Shown: piece after piece, positions 8,869 through 18,548 of the stretch | How the letters are laid out: every line of letters begins with the position of its first letter | Position numbering within the stretch: the stretch's first letter is position 1 | Assembly (NCBI GenBank): GCA_026390735.1 | Contig: JAPLFJ010000012.1 | Span: forward strand, 124,001-188,000 | Source: Ignavibacteriota bacterium | GTDB taxonomy: Bacteria > Bacteroidota > Ignavibacteria > Tepidaquicellales > Tepidaquicellaceae | Length of the DNA: 64,000 nt | Reading direction: 5' to 3' | Program-made: the position numbers and the translations under genes | Notes under the pieces: generated by a model | Seen by the model: the letters and a program-made list of their open reading frames with translations, nothing else | The model's database searches: none | Told to the model about the DNA's origin: nothing

Positions 8869-10537
8869 TATCAATCCAATCAGAAAGTTCCTGAAATTGG
8901 GTTTCTAATCGAGTGCCTTTAATATCAGCAAGATATTTGCAACAAACTTCACCAAGAAATTCTCCGTGGTCTATATTCTTTAACCACTGCCTTTTTTTGG
9001 CAACAATACCCAATGTTTTCCTTAATTCTAAAGAATCTACTTCAATCCAGTTCTGTGGCAATTCCCCATATGTTTTGTAATAATGTCTTAAGCTGTCTTC
9101 TACAGAATCATGTCTTGTTGATAATACATAATGAATTAATTCTTTTATTGCATTCCATGGTAAATCTAGAAAAATCTGATTTTCAATCGCGTTGTTATTA
9201 TCGCAGTCAATTATATTTATACCTTTTTCCTTTAGAGTTGCTTTCTGTTCATTAAATTCTTTAACCTCTGAATCACAGAACATACATACTTTATATCCAG
9301 CTTCTAGAAAACCTTTAGCATAAGCAACTTGATTTGAACCAACCCCATTGGCAAAGCCCACACCTAAATACGAAACGTTGTCTTGTTCAGATTGAATTCT
9401 ATAATTATTTAAACCTCTGCATATTCCAATTTCTGTGGGACCTTCGCAAACTAATATACGATTAGAGAAAAAAGCTTCTGGATTAGTTCTTATACAACCC
9501 TGTAAAGTTGTATCAAACAATAATAAACATTCTCCATTTTTTTCAATTTTATAAATATCTGTTGCTTTAAGTTCTACCAAAATATCTCGTGAGTGAGTAG
9601 TAATAAAAACTTGTCCTATATTTGGTTTTTTAAGAGTTCTAACTAAATGTTGAGCTCTATCTGGTTCAAGTCCAAGTTCAATTTCATCGATTAATAATAT
9701 ACCCCCAGATTTGGCAAGTTCAGTTTGTATAGCCACAGATATTAATCTTTTTGTTCCTTTTCCTTTTAATCGAAATGGTACATTATCTTCATGAAGACAA
9801 ATTCTACCATCCTTTATTGCTATATCTTTAAAATCAATTGAAGTTGAAGTATTTTCAATATCAACTCCAAGATTAGAAGCACTTTTCTTTATATTTTTAA
9901 CTACATTATTTAAATATTTAAATGCGTCTGGGTCAATGTTTTGCTTTGCATCTCTAAATGCATCAACTATTATGCTCGTTTTTTCTTCGTTAGAACCATC
10001 TTGCTTTAATAGTGAATATAAAGGAGTTCCTTTATTCCATGTAAAATGTCTGTCTATATAATCTGAAACCATAAATACATTTAATTTTGCTCTATCAGTT
10101 GCATGTATTTCAATTGGTTCTTGACCGTTCCTATCGTTGGTGACAAACCATTTTGGCTCTAAATCTTTTTTAACTATTAATTTTATTGTTAATACAGGTT
10201 CATGTTCGTCTTTTATCTCGTCATGGATAATACCAGTTGCTTTATCTAACCCTCGTATATAAAGCCCAAATTTATTTTCGTGAATTAAAGCATTTGGGAG
10301 CTCATATAGAGAAACTTCAATTTCGATTGGATTTGTAATTTCTACTTTGTAGAAATCTGTATCATAAAAGGATAAATTCCAAATGGGGGATAGCACTGAA
10401 GAAATTGCCTCAAGAATAGTTGTCTTACCTGAATCTCCACGGCCAATTAAACAAATAAAGTCTGTCATTCCAAAAACTTGCTCAAACTTTTTAAAACCTC
10501 TATAATTAGCAATTTTAAGTGTATGAATTTTTGCCAT
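8861..10537 (-). CDS. OLD-family ATPase/TOPRIM nuclease, GajA-like
   Basis: The 558-residue protein has an SMC/ABC-type ATPase half: Walker A GRGDSGKTT (32-40), a signature-like region near 256-266, Walker B LLIDEIE (281-287) and the histidine-containing switch ITTHSRD (312-318). A TOPRIM half follows, with the conserved acid in ILVCEGPTE (E365) and the metal site FCDSE (D422/E424). This is the class 2 OLD architecture of GajA, a sequence-specific DNA nickase controlled by nucleotides. The next gene is an overlapping UvrD-like helicase, so the pair is Gabija-like. All key motifs are present, so activity is plausible. Confidence 0.9.
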   Translation of the reverse strand: MAKIHTLKIANYRGFKKFEQVFGMTDFICLIGRGDSGKTTILEAISSVLSPIWNLSFYDTDFYKVEITNPIEIEVSLYELPNALIHENKFGLYIRGLDKATGIIHDEIKDEHEPVLTIKLIVKKDLEPKWFVTNDRNGQEPIEIHATDRAKLNVFMVSDYIDRHFTWNKGTPLYSLLKQDGSNEEKTSIIVDAFRDAKQNIDPDAFKYLNNVVKNIKKSASNLGVDIENTSTSIDFKDIAIKDGRICLHEDNVPFRLKGKGTKRLISVAIQTELAKSGGILLIDEIELGLEPDRAQHLVRTLKKPNIGQVFITTHSRDILVELKATDIYKIEKNGECLLLFDTTLQGCIRTNPEAFFSNRILVCEGPTEIGICRGLNNYRIQSEQDNVSYLGVGFANGVGSNQVAYAKGFLEAGYKVCMFCDSEVKEFNEQKATLKEKGINIIDCDNNNAIENQIFLDLPWNAIKELIHYVLSTRHDSVEDSLRHYYKTYGELPQNWIEVDSLELRKTLGIVAKKRQWLKNIDHGEFLGEVCCKYLADIKGTRLETQFQELSDWIDNA

Positions 10538-10636
10538 TTTGTAGGTGATTGATTTATTTGCAAACGGTCAAAGTTTGCTTTGTTTACGTAAAAGTAAAGA
10601 AAGCGTACAAATTATCCAATTCAATAAGAAATTGTA

Positions 10637-11182
10637 TTATTTTATGTCATCCAAGTTTAATTCTCTCAATGGAATATGTGAATTATAGGCAACTCTATTA
10701 AAACCTGTAGGTTCAATTTCTTTTATAAATATATTTTTAAATCCTATGAATGCGCCCAAAAGATTTCCATAGTAATATTTTAATAAATCTTTTGTAAATT
10801 CGAATTTAGATTGTTCACCATCATTCTCGAATATCTTCAATGTTTCCCAGATTCCTTCAATATCATTTTTTCCATATTCCACAAACATCTTTTTATTCTT
10901 AAAAAGAAATCGTTCTTGTTTGAACTTTTCGGCAAGCATCAGTATATCTTTCTTTCCAATATTTGCAATAACTAATGCTTTCGCTTGAACTAATTTTTCT
11001 TCTTTTGTAAATCCGCCTTTTAGTTCAGTAAACCCTAACCCTAAAGAGCGAACTTGTTCTTTTAATCCCTGATGTTTCTCTTCATTTTCTCTACCTCGAA
11101 TTCGGAAAGCAGAAATAACAGCAAAAGTATTGTTCGAATTAATATGTTGCCATATTCTTGATGTTTTTAATACTTCAGGCAA
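10637..11182 (-). CDS. uncharacterised protein, possibly DUF3293-like
   Basis: The 181-residue protein starts at TTG (11182), directly after an in-frame stop; no ATG occurs before residue 80. The N-terminal half (FAVISAFR, then ENEEKHQGLKEQVRSLGLGF and a Gly-rich turn) recalls the DUF3293 pattern of small proteins of unknown function; this is a weak resemblance. The rest has FKQERFLFKNKKMFVEY and a hydrophilic tail. It is the first gene of the minus-strand block, 99 bp upstream of the OLD-family gene, and divergent from hsdM. It could be an accessory of the Gabija-like pair. Confidence 0.6.
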   Translation of the reverse strand: MPEVLKTSRIWQHINSNNTFAVISAFRIRGRENEEKHQGLKEQVRSLGLGFTELKGGFTKEEKLVQAKALVIANIGKKDILMLAEKFKQERFLFKNKKMFVEYGKNDIEGIWETLKIFENDGEQSKFEFTKDLLKYYYGNLLGAFIGFKNIFIKEIEPTGFNRVAYNSHIPLRELNLDDIK

Positions 11183-11395
11183 ATCGTTTTTTTTGAATTA
11201 TTAATTGTGCTATTTATATCGTTTTCTATTTTTCAAAATTTTACAAATATACTAAATAATTATTATAAGGATATTATCATTTGTGGATATAATATTAAAT
11301 TTAGAGATAGAACTTTAATATCAACTTACAATAAGACCACAAAAATAAGTCTTTTATAACTTGGAAAATTTAGCGATTTTATAAGAATTATTATT
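11183..11395. promoter_or_regulatory. divergent promoter region of the two defence blocks
   Basis: This 213-bp AT-rich space separates the minus-strand block (181-residue protein, Gabija-like pair, RmuC) from the plus-strand hsdMSR operon. It must hold promoters for both. No exact TAnnTTTG box was found; no operator palindrome stands out. Confidence 0.5.
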
Positions 11396-13366
11396 ATGAA
11401 TCAAGAACAAATCAAAAAATTAGAAAAGGAGTTATGGGATTCTGCCGACCAACTTCGTGCTAACAGTAAATTAACTGCTGCAGAGTATAAAGACCCAGTT
11501 CTTGGTCTTGTATTACTTCGTTTTGCACAAAATCGTTATGAAGAAGTAAAAGCAATTCTTGAATCCAGAGTATCAGACGGACCAAGACCAAATCGTAATA
11601 TTGCAAAAGATAAATATTTGGCTGAAGGTGCAATAATGTTGCCTGAAGAAGCAAAATATGATTATTTGGCAAACCTTCCAGAAAGTAATGATATTGCAGA
11701 AGCAATTAATAACGCTATGAAGTTGATTGAAAAAGAATATCCTGATTTGTCTGGTATTCTTCCAAAAAGTTATCAGGAATTTGAAAGTCAATTACTTCGT
11801 GATTTAATTCGTGTTTTCAATAAGGATGCAGTTAAGAAAGCCACTGGTGATGTATTCGGAAGAATATATGAATATTTCTTAATGAAGTTTTCTATGCAAG
11901 GTGCTGGTGCACAGGAGGGTGGAGAATTCTTTACACCTCCAAGTCTTGTTCAATTGATTGTTCATTTTATTGAACCAGACCACGGAATAATACACGACCC
12001 TGCTTGTGGAAGTGCTGGAATGTTTGTTCAAACTGGATATTTTGTACGTAATCACACAAATAAAATTGTAAACGAAGCAATTAAATGTTATGGTACAGAA
12101 CTTAAAACAAATAACTATAAGTTAGCAAAAATAAATCTTGCTATACACGGTATTGAAGGTAATATTATTGAAAGAAATAGTTTTTATAGTGACCCTCACA
12201 ATCTAATTGGTAAATGTGATTTTGTAATGACTAATCCTCCATTCAATGTAAATAAAATTGATAAAAATAAGGACTATGTAAAAAATGACCCCCGTTTACC
12301 ATTTGGTTTACCCAAAGCCGATAATGGTAACTATATGTGGATTCAGTATTTTTACAGTTATTTAAATGATAAAGGTAGAGCGGGTTTTGTTATGGCAAGT
12401 TCTGCTACAGATGCAGGACATAGTGAAAGAGCAATACGAAAAGAATTGATTGAAACAAAACACGTTGATTGTGTCGTTTCCATTGGAAATAATTTTTTCT
12501 ATACTCGTTCATTACCTTGCCATCTTTGGTTTTTTGATAAAGGTAAAAGAAAGGAAAATGATGATAAAATTCTAATGATTGACGCCAGAAACATTTATAG
12601 AAAAGTTACAACAACAATAAATGATTTTTCACCTGGTCAATTGTTAAATCTCACCACTATTATGAAAATGTATCGAGGGGAGAAAGATGTTTATACAAAT
12701 ACAATAAAGGAGCACGAGCAAATATTATACGATTATTTGGATAAGATGAACGAAGATTATAAAGTAATGTTTAAAGATTTGATTAAAATCGGAGAAGAGT
12801 GTAAGGTTTCTTTAAAAATTAATGAAATAGTTAAAATTAATAAACCAAGTAATTATACAGAGGCTCAAATTATTTTTAACCATTATTATTCACAAATCGA
12901 ATCAGTATCAGTTATTATTAGCCAATGGCAAGAAGAAATATCCAAAGTTGAAAAGAATATTGCAGAAAAACAAACTGATGAAAAAGATGGGAAGAAACAA
13001 ATTGCATTATTACGTAGCAATATTAATAAACTTAATAAACCTATTGTAGCATTTTATGATGCTACAAAAGAAAGTGCTGAACAGATAAAACAAGGGATTA
13101 AGGATTGGCACGATTTTGTTGTTTGGTTTCCAGATAAAATATATAGGGATATTGAAGGGCTTTGTAAAATTATTACTATCGAAGAAACAAAAGATAACGA
13201 ATATTCTTTGACCCCAGGAAGGTATGTTGGAATTAAGATACAAATCGAAGAAGATTTTGATTATACAAAAAGAGTTAAAGAAATATCACAATTGTTATCT
13301 GATTTGAATGACAAATCAAATTTATTGTTAGAAGCAATAAAAATAAACGAAAAACAATTCTTATGA
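11396..13366 (+). CDS. hsdM: type I restriction-modification methyltransferase subunit
   Basis: The 656-residue HsdM has an N-terminal helical domain (1-150) and an N6-adenine methyltransferase core with motif I DPACGSAGMF (201-210) and the catalytic motif IV NPPF (280-283). The long C-terminus (about 430-650) is helical with coiled-coil character and makes it larger than the usual 500-residue HsdM. It methylates the target adenine with HsdS. Its stop overlaps the start of hsdS (ATGA, 4 bp). It is divergent from the minus-strand defence block. Confidence 0.96.
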   Translation: MNQEQIKKLEKELWDSADQLRANSKLTAAEYKDPVLGLVLLRFAQNRYEEVKAILESRVSDGPRPNRNIAKDKYLAEGAIMLPEEAKYDYLANLPESNDIAEAINNAMKLIEKEYPDLSGILPKSYQEFESQLLRDLIRVFNKDAVKKATGDVFGRIYEYFLMKFSMQGAGAQEGGEFFTPPSLVQLIVHFIEPDHGIIHDPACGSAGMFVQTGYFVRNHTNKIVNEAIKCYGTELKTNNYKLAKINLAIHGIEGNIIERNSFYSDPHNLIGKCDFVMTNPPFNVNKIDKNKDYVKNDPRLPFGLPKADNGNYMWIQYFYSYLNDKGRAGFVMASSATDAGHSERAIRKELIETKHVDCVVSIGNNFFYTRSLPCHLWFFDKGKRKENDDKILMIDARNIYRKVTTTINDFSPGQLLNLTTIMKMYRGEKDVYTNTIKEHEQILYDYLDKMNEDYKVMFKDLIKIGEECKVSLKINEIVKINKPSNYTEAQIIFNHYYSQIESVSVIISQWQEEISKVEKNIAEKQTDEKDGKKQIALLRSNINKLNKPIVAFYDATKESAEQIKQGIKDWHDFVVWFPDKIYRDIEGLCKIITIEETKDNEYSLTPGRYVGIKIQIEEDFDYTKRVKEISQLLSDLNDKSNLLLEAIKINEKQFL

Positions 13367-14514
13367 ATTGGAGCCATAAAAATTTAGACGAACTTGTTAA
13401 ATTCCAAAGAGGTTTTGATTTACCTCGTGATAATTTTGTAGATGGTAATGTACCTGTTTATGGTTCAACTTCTATTTTAGGATATCATAATAGAGCAAAA
13501 ATAAAAGCACCTGGAGTAATCACAGGTCGCTCTGGAACTTTAGGTGTATTCCAATATGCGACAAAAGATTATTGGCCTCATAATACTTCTCTTTGGGTTA
13601 AGGATTTTAAAGGTAATTCACCGAAATTTGTGTATTATTTATTGCAATGTTTAGATTTTAAATTATTCAATAGTGGCGGTGCTGTACCAACATTAAACAG
13701 AAACGTTTTAAAAGGTTTTATGGTTGATATCCCACCAATATCTGTCCAAAACAAAATAGAAAGTATACTTACATCTTACGATGATTTAATTGAAAATAAT
13801 TCTAAACGTATTGAACTATTAGAGGAAAAAGCAAAAATAACATTTAAGGAATGGTTTATTTGTCATAGAATAAATCAGAGAAAGATGAAATTGGATAAGA
13901 ATTCAGGTTTACCAGATGGTTGGGCGAAAATTCAAATAGGAGAATTCATAAAATTTCAAAAAGGAAAGAAAGCAAGTGATATTGTTGAAAATTACAAGCA
14001 AGGATATATTAAGTTATTACTACTTGATGGAATTGAAGGTGGTACTTATTTATACACAAATCCTCATAAGCAAGTATTGGCAAAACGAGGAGATTTGATT
14101 ATGCTAATGGACGGTGCAAGGAGTTCAAAAGTGTTTTTTGCAAATGAAGGTGCTGTGGGTTCTACAATGGCGAAAATTATTATTATTAACAAAGAGGTAT
14201 CACCTACTTTACTAAAACAATTTTTCGAAATTAATTTTATATGGATGCAAACTAATAATACAGGTGCTGCTATTCCACACGCTAATAAATCATTTATCAA
14301 TAGAATGCCTTTTCAATTACCACCAATTGAAATATTAAAAAAATGGAAGGATTTAATAGAACCGATTTATTTGCAGATTGAAATCCTTATTGAGCAAAAC
14401 CAATTATTAAATGAAGCAAAAAATATTCTCCTACCAAGACTAATGACGGGAATAATTAAATTGGAAAACACAAACCACGACTATTTGAAAAAAGTAAAAC
14501 AACGTTTAAAATGA
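13363..14514 (+). CDS. hsdS: type I restriction specificity subunit
   Basis: The 383-residue protein has two target-recognition domains (about 1-130 and 185-330), each followed by a helical conserved spacer (IPPISVQNKIESILTSYDDL; LPPIEILKKW and onward to LLPRLMTGII). Each domain reads one half of a split DNA target. The first shows the usual GVITGRSGTLG and HNTSLWV motifs. The protein overlaps hsdM and hsdR by 4 bp each (ATGA), as expected for a coupled operon. It appears intact; the target sequence cannot be read from the protein. Confidence 0.95.
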   Translation: MNWSHKNLDELVKFQRGFDLPRDNFVDGNVPVYGSTSILGYHNRAKIKAPGVITGRSGTLGVFQYATKDYWPHNTSLWVKDFKGNSPKFVYYLLQCLDFKLFNSGGAVPTLNRNVLKGFMVDIPPISVQNKIESILTSYDDLIENNSKRIELLEEKAKITFKEWFICHRINQRKMKLDKNSGLPDGWAKIQIGEFIKFQKGKKASDIVENYKQGYIKLLLLDGIEGGTYLYTNPHKQVLAKRGDLIMLMDGARSSKVFFANEGAVGSTMAKIIIINKEVSPTLLKQFFEINFIWMQTNNTGAAIPHANKSFINRMPFQLPPIEILKKWKDLIEPIYLQIEILIEQNQLLNEAKNILLPRLMTGIIKLENTNHDYLKKVKQRLK

Positions 14515-17500
14515 GTTACGAATATTCTGAAGATGCCTTGGTTGAAACTGCAACTCAACAAGTTTTAGAAGAACTCGGATGGGAAGTAGTATATGCTTGG
14601 AAGAATGAAAGTTTCGGAAATGATGGTTTGCTTGGTAGAGAAAACAAATCCGAAGTAATACTGAAAAGATACTTATTACAATCTTTAAAGAAATATAATC
14701 CAGACTTACCGAATTTAGCATATCAAAATGCTATTGAACAAATTGAACAAAAAGTTGCTGGACATTCAATTGGAAGAACAAACAAGGATAAATATTCAAT
14801 GCTTACAGACGGAGTTCTCGTAAGTTACACAAATGAAAAAGGTGTTTTGGAGAAAAAGAAACTTCGTATTTATGATTTTGATGATTACCAGAACAATCAT
14901 TTTCTTGCTGTTAGACAATTTGAAATTGTAGGAGAATTATATAATCGTAGACCTGATGTAATAGGTTTTGTTAATGGTATTCCATTAGTATTCTTTGAAT
15001 TAAAAGCGCATTATATAGATTTACAGAGTGCTTACAACGATAACTTGTCAGACTATAAAGATACAATCCCTAATATTTTCTATTGTAATGCTTTTATAAT
15101 ATTGAGTAATGGAACTGATGCTAAAGTTGGAACGATTACAAGTCCATATAATTTCTTTTTGGAATGGAAAAGAATTACTGAAGAGGAAAATGGTGTTGTA
15201 AATCTGGATACAATACTTCGAGGAACTTGTTCGAAAGAGAATTTGATGGATATCTTTGAAAACTTTTTGTTGTTTGATGATAGCGGTGGAGATATAGTGA
15301 AAATTATGGCAAAGAATCATCAATATATCGGAGTGAATAAAGTTCTTGAGAATGTTAAAGATATAAATGATTTAAAAGGGAAACTCGGAGTATTCTGGCA
15401 TACACAGGGGAGTGGTAAGTCATACAGTATGGTTTTTATCTGTCAGAAAATACATCGTAAATTAGGTGGCTCTTATACATTCCTTTTAGTTACCGATAGA
15501 ACTGAACTTGAAAGACAACTTTATGATACTTTCACAAGTGTTGGAGCAGTATCCGAAAAGAATGTTGTAGCAAAAAGCAGAGACAAACTTCGTTCACTGT
15601 TGAAAGCAAATCATAAATACATCTTTACTCTAATACATAAATTTTCTATTAATCCCAAAAAGGAAACAGAATATCCATTAATTACCGATAGGAAAAACTT
15701 AATTGTTATATCTGATGAGGCTCATCGTACTCAAGCTGGTACGCTCGCTCGCAATATGCGTTTCAATGGAATCCCAAATGCTTCTTATCTTGGTTTTACA
15801 GGAACACCAATTTTCAAAGATGAAGAGCAGATTACGAAAAATATATTCGGTGAATATGTGTCAATTTATGATTTTAATACATCAATAGCGGATAAGGCAA
15901 CATTACCATTAAAGTATTTAAACAGAGGTGATAAACTTGATATTATAAACCCTGAATTAGATGAACAAATGGCTGACTTAATACAGAACGAGGATTTAGA
16001 TGAAAACCAACGCAGAAAACTTGTGGATTTATTTCAAACTAATTACGTGCTCTTAACTTCCGAACCGAGATTGGATGCAATAGCAAAGGATTTAGTTTGG
16101 CATTTTAATGAACGGGGTTATCAGGGGAAAGCAATGTATGTTACCATCGATAAGCCAACTGCCGTAAGAATGTATGATTTGATAATGAAGTACATTCCAG
16201 AATATGTAAAGGAATTGAAGTTGAGAATTAAGAATGCAGAAGATGAACAGGAATCTCAATCATTAATTCGTAAATTAAGAAAGGTTGAGGAAACCGAGAT
16301 TTGTGTTGTTGTTAGTCAAGAACAAAATGAGATAAAGAAATTTAGTAAGATGAAATTGGACATTGAGTATCATAGAAAGAAAATTGTTCAAAGAGATTTA
16401 GAAAAAGAGTTTAAAGATGAGGATAATCCATTCCGATTAGTTATTGTCTGCGCTATGTGGATTACTGGTTTTGATGTCCCTTGTGTTTCTACGATATATC
16501 TTGATAAACCTATCAAAGGGCACACTTTAATGCAGACTATTGCGAGGGCTAACAGAGTTTATGATGATGAAAAGGAAAATGGATTAATCGTTGATTACGG
16601 AAATGTTTATAAGCAATTAGAAAAAGCATATTCAGTTTATGGAGAAGGTGGAAATAAGACTGGGGGATTAGGTGGTGATGGTGATGAAAAGAATAAAAGA
16701 CCACTTGAATTACTGATAGAGATGGCTAAAGAACTTGAAGTGGCTATTGTTAATGTTGAAAAAGAATTAACCGATAGAGGATTTGATTTGTCGGTTCTAA
16801 TCAACTCTAAACCAATAGATAAATTGGCAAACATTAGAAAAGCAATTGATTGTATCTGTTTAAATGAAACTACAAGAACAACATTCGAATTGTTGACAAG
16901 GGAAGTATTCAAGAAATACAAAGCACTTTATCCTGAAGAGCAAGCAAAACCATATACCAGAAGATTTAATGCAATCGAAGCTATTTATGGTCAACTAAAC
17001 CAACAGGTAAAATCTGCTGATATAATAGAAGTGATGCTCAAATTACAGAGTTTAGTAAACGAAAGTGTGTTTATTAAACCATCAAAAGAAACCGATTCTG
17101 AAGTAAGCATTGATTTATCCAGTCTTGATATAGATAAACTTCGTGCTGTCTTCGCAAAAGTAAAAGAAAAGAATACAGTATTATTCGATTTACAGAATGC
17201 ACTTGAGAAAAAGTTATCTCAAATGCTTAAAGATAATCCATTGCGAATTGAATTTTATGAACGATATAAGAAAATCATTGATGAATACAATCGAGGAAAA
17301 ACTTTAGAAGATACTATGAAAGCATTCGAAGGGTTAAGTGAATTTATGAAAGATTTATCCGTTGAAGATTCCAGAGCGTTAAGAGAAAACTTGGATGAAG
17401 AAACATTGGCAATCTTTGATTTACTGAAAGAAGGAAAAACATTAGATACTGATGAAATCAAAGAAGTTAAAAAAGTTGCAGTTGAAACACTTCATAAACT

Positions 17501-17693
17501 CAAAGAAGAGAAGTTAAGAATTGAAAGATGGCGTGAGAGTACACAAATTACAGCACAGGTAAGAAGTATGATATATGATTATTTGTTATATCTACCACAA
17601 AATACTTATTCAGATACAGACGTTACCGAAAAAACCAAAATTGTCTATCAACATATATATAGCAACTATCCTGGTGGGAGTAATGTTGCTTAA
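14511..17693 (+). CDS. hsdR: type I restriction endonuclease subunit R
   Basis: The 1060-residue motor and nuclease subunit has a PD-(D/E)XK nuclease domain near the N-terminus (D149, then E163-L-K165 in FFELKA). A superfamily 2 translocase follows, with Walker A QGSGKS (299-304), DEAH box (402-405) and GFTGTPIF; TGFDVP and IARANRVY lie in the second RecA domain. The C-terminal 300 residues are helical and bind the methylase core. Length and motifs are typical, with no frameshift. It is the last gene of hsdMSR. Confidence 0.96.
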   Translation: MSYEYSEDALVETATQQVLEELGWEVVYAWKNESFGNDGLLGRENKSEVILKRYLLQSLKKYNPDLPNLAYQNAIEQIEQKVAGHSIGRTNKDKYSMLTDGVLVSYTNEKGVLEKKKLRIYDFDDYQNNHFLAVRQFEIVGELYNRRPDVIGFVNGIPLVFFELKAHYIDLQSAYNDNLSDYKDTIPNIFYCNAFIILSNGTDAKVGTITSPYNFFLEWKRITEEENGVVNLDTILRGTCSKENLMDIFENFLLFDDSGGDIVKIMAKNHQYIGVNKVLENVKDINDLKGKLGVFWHTQGSGKSYSMVFICQKIHRKLGGSYTFLLVTDRTELERQLYDTFTSVGAVSEKNVVAKSRDKLRSLLKANHKYIFTLIHKFSINPKKETEYPLITDRKNLIVISDEAHRTQAGTLARNMRFNGIPNASYLGFTGTPIFKDEEQITKNIFGEYVSIYDFNTSIADKATLPLKYLNRGDKLDIINPELDEQMADLIQNEDLDENQRRKLVDLFQTNYVLLTSEPRLDAIAKDLVWHFNERGYQGKAMYVTIDKPTAVRMYDLIMKYIPEYVKELKLRIKNAEDEQESQSLIRKLRKVEETEICVVVSQEQNEIKKFSKMKLDIEYHRKKIVQRDLEKEFKDEDNPFRLVIVCAMWITGFDVPCVSTIYLDKPIKGHTLMQTIARANRVYDDEKENGLIVDYGNVYKQLEKAYSVYGEGGNKTGGLGGDGDEKNKRPLELLIEMAKELEVAIVNVEKELTDRGFDLSVLINSKPIDKLANIRKAIDCICLNETTRTTFELLTREVFKKYKALYPEEQAKPYTRRFNAIEAIYGQLNQQVKSADIIEVMLKLQSLVNESVFIKPSKETDSEVSIDLSSLDIDKLRAVFAKVKEKNTVLFDLQNALEKKLSQMLKDNPLRIEFYERYKKIIDEYNRGKTLEDTMKAFEGLSEFMKDLSVEDSRALRENLDEETLAIFDLLKEGKTLDTDEIKEVKKVAVETLHKLKEEKLRIERWRESTQITAQVRSMIYDYLLYLPQNTYSDTDVTEKTKIVYQHIYSNYPGGSNVA

Positions 17694-18134
17694 CAAAACA
17701 AATAGGTTAATACAATAAATTATTCCTATCAATCGGCTGAAAAAGCCCGTAATTGCTGGAATTGCACCACGTTGCCCAGGTTGAACGAGCCCAATAAGAG
17801 GCGAAATAACATATGTTTTTAGAATTATCTTCTGTCCTGGTGCGTTTAATTGCGCCATGGTGCATTTGGACTGAATATTAATGAACTCATTTTCTGTATT
17901 ACAAATAAATCTAATCTAATTGTTACATTCCGAATAATAAATAATCACAAATTCCTTCCTCTTTAAGGATGCCAAGAAAGACTATTAAACATAATCGACT
18001 ATCGGTGTTTATCAATTCTTGCTTTTCGCTCTTGCTATTTATTCCGACCCTTTAGTTAGTTGATTCATTCATATTTTCTTTTGCATTGAGTAATTTAGTA
18101 ATAATTTCTATATTCTTAAATAACCCAAATTAAT
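17694..18134. other. intergenic space before the HEPN/SecB-like operon
   Basis: The 441 bp hold no convincing gene; short frames on either strand lack a recognisable product. It contains the left copy of the cassette-flanking repeat (17826-17872), and GGCTGAAAAAGCC near 17733 could form a small hairpin. The promoter of the following operon should lie in the last 100 bp, which include TTTGC near 18080 and AT-rich sequence, but no exact consensus. Confidence 0.5.
17826..17872 (+). repeat. cassette-flanking repeat, left copy
   Basis: About 47 bp beginning TATCTTCTGTCCTGGTGC match 19735-19783 in the same orientation with a few changes and one-base gaps. Both copies contain TGGTGC, then TTTAAT, then GCGCCA, a possible hairpin with a 6-bp stem. 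The two copies flank the HEPN-like/SecB-like operon. Confidence 0.75.
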
Positions 18135-18548
18135 TTGTCGGACATTTTACTAAATAAATCAAAAGAGAATTTAGATTTAGCGTCTTCGCTTTTTAAAAGT
18201 AAAAAGTATATTAATTCTATCGTTCATTGTTCATACTATTCTTCCTTGCAACTTATTAAATATGTTATAATATTTGAGTTACATAGAGAAGAAAGTTCGC
18301 TAAATGCCGAGGCTAAAATTGCAAAGACAGGAACTAATAGTTTGATTATCTCGTTGATATTTAAAGAAATGAAAGAAAGAGACAAATCGGATGCGGTTGA
18401 ATTACATACCGCTATTAATGAACTTAAACAATTAAGAGTTGATACAGATTATGGTATAGATTTTTACCCTGATTATAGTCAATTAGTTAAGGCAAAATTA
18501 AAAGCTGATATAGTAAACTCAATAATTAAAAAATATTTTAAAATATGA
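18135..18548 (+). CDS. HEPN-like protein of a SecB-associated operon
   Basis: The 137-residue all-helical protein has a HEPN-type pattern: ENLDLASSLFKSKKYINSIVHCSYYSSLQLIKYVI for helices 1-2 and LKQLRVDTDYGIDF near 95-108, equivalent to the LR..ADY segment of many HEPN proteins. The RNase motif Rx4-6H of catalytic HEPN toxins is not evident, so toxicity cannot be assumed. The start is TTG at 18135, after an in-frame stop; no ATG fits. It overlaps the next gene by 4 bp (ATGA). It could be the toxin or a non-catalytic partner in a toxin-antitoxin-chaperone-like module. Confidence 0.7.
   Translation: MSDILLNKSKENLDLASSLFKSKKYINSIVHCSYYSSLQLIKYVIIFELHREESSLNAEAKIAKTGTNSLIISLIFKEMKERDKSDAVELHTAINELKQLRVDTDYGIDFYPDYSQLVKAKLKADIVNSIIKKYFKI

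Noticed and set aside
17610-17858. 82-residue minus-strand frame after hsdR
   Set aside because: It overlaps the hsdR 3' end and the cassette-flanking repeat, and has no recognisable product.
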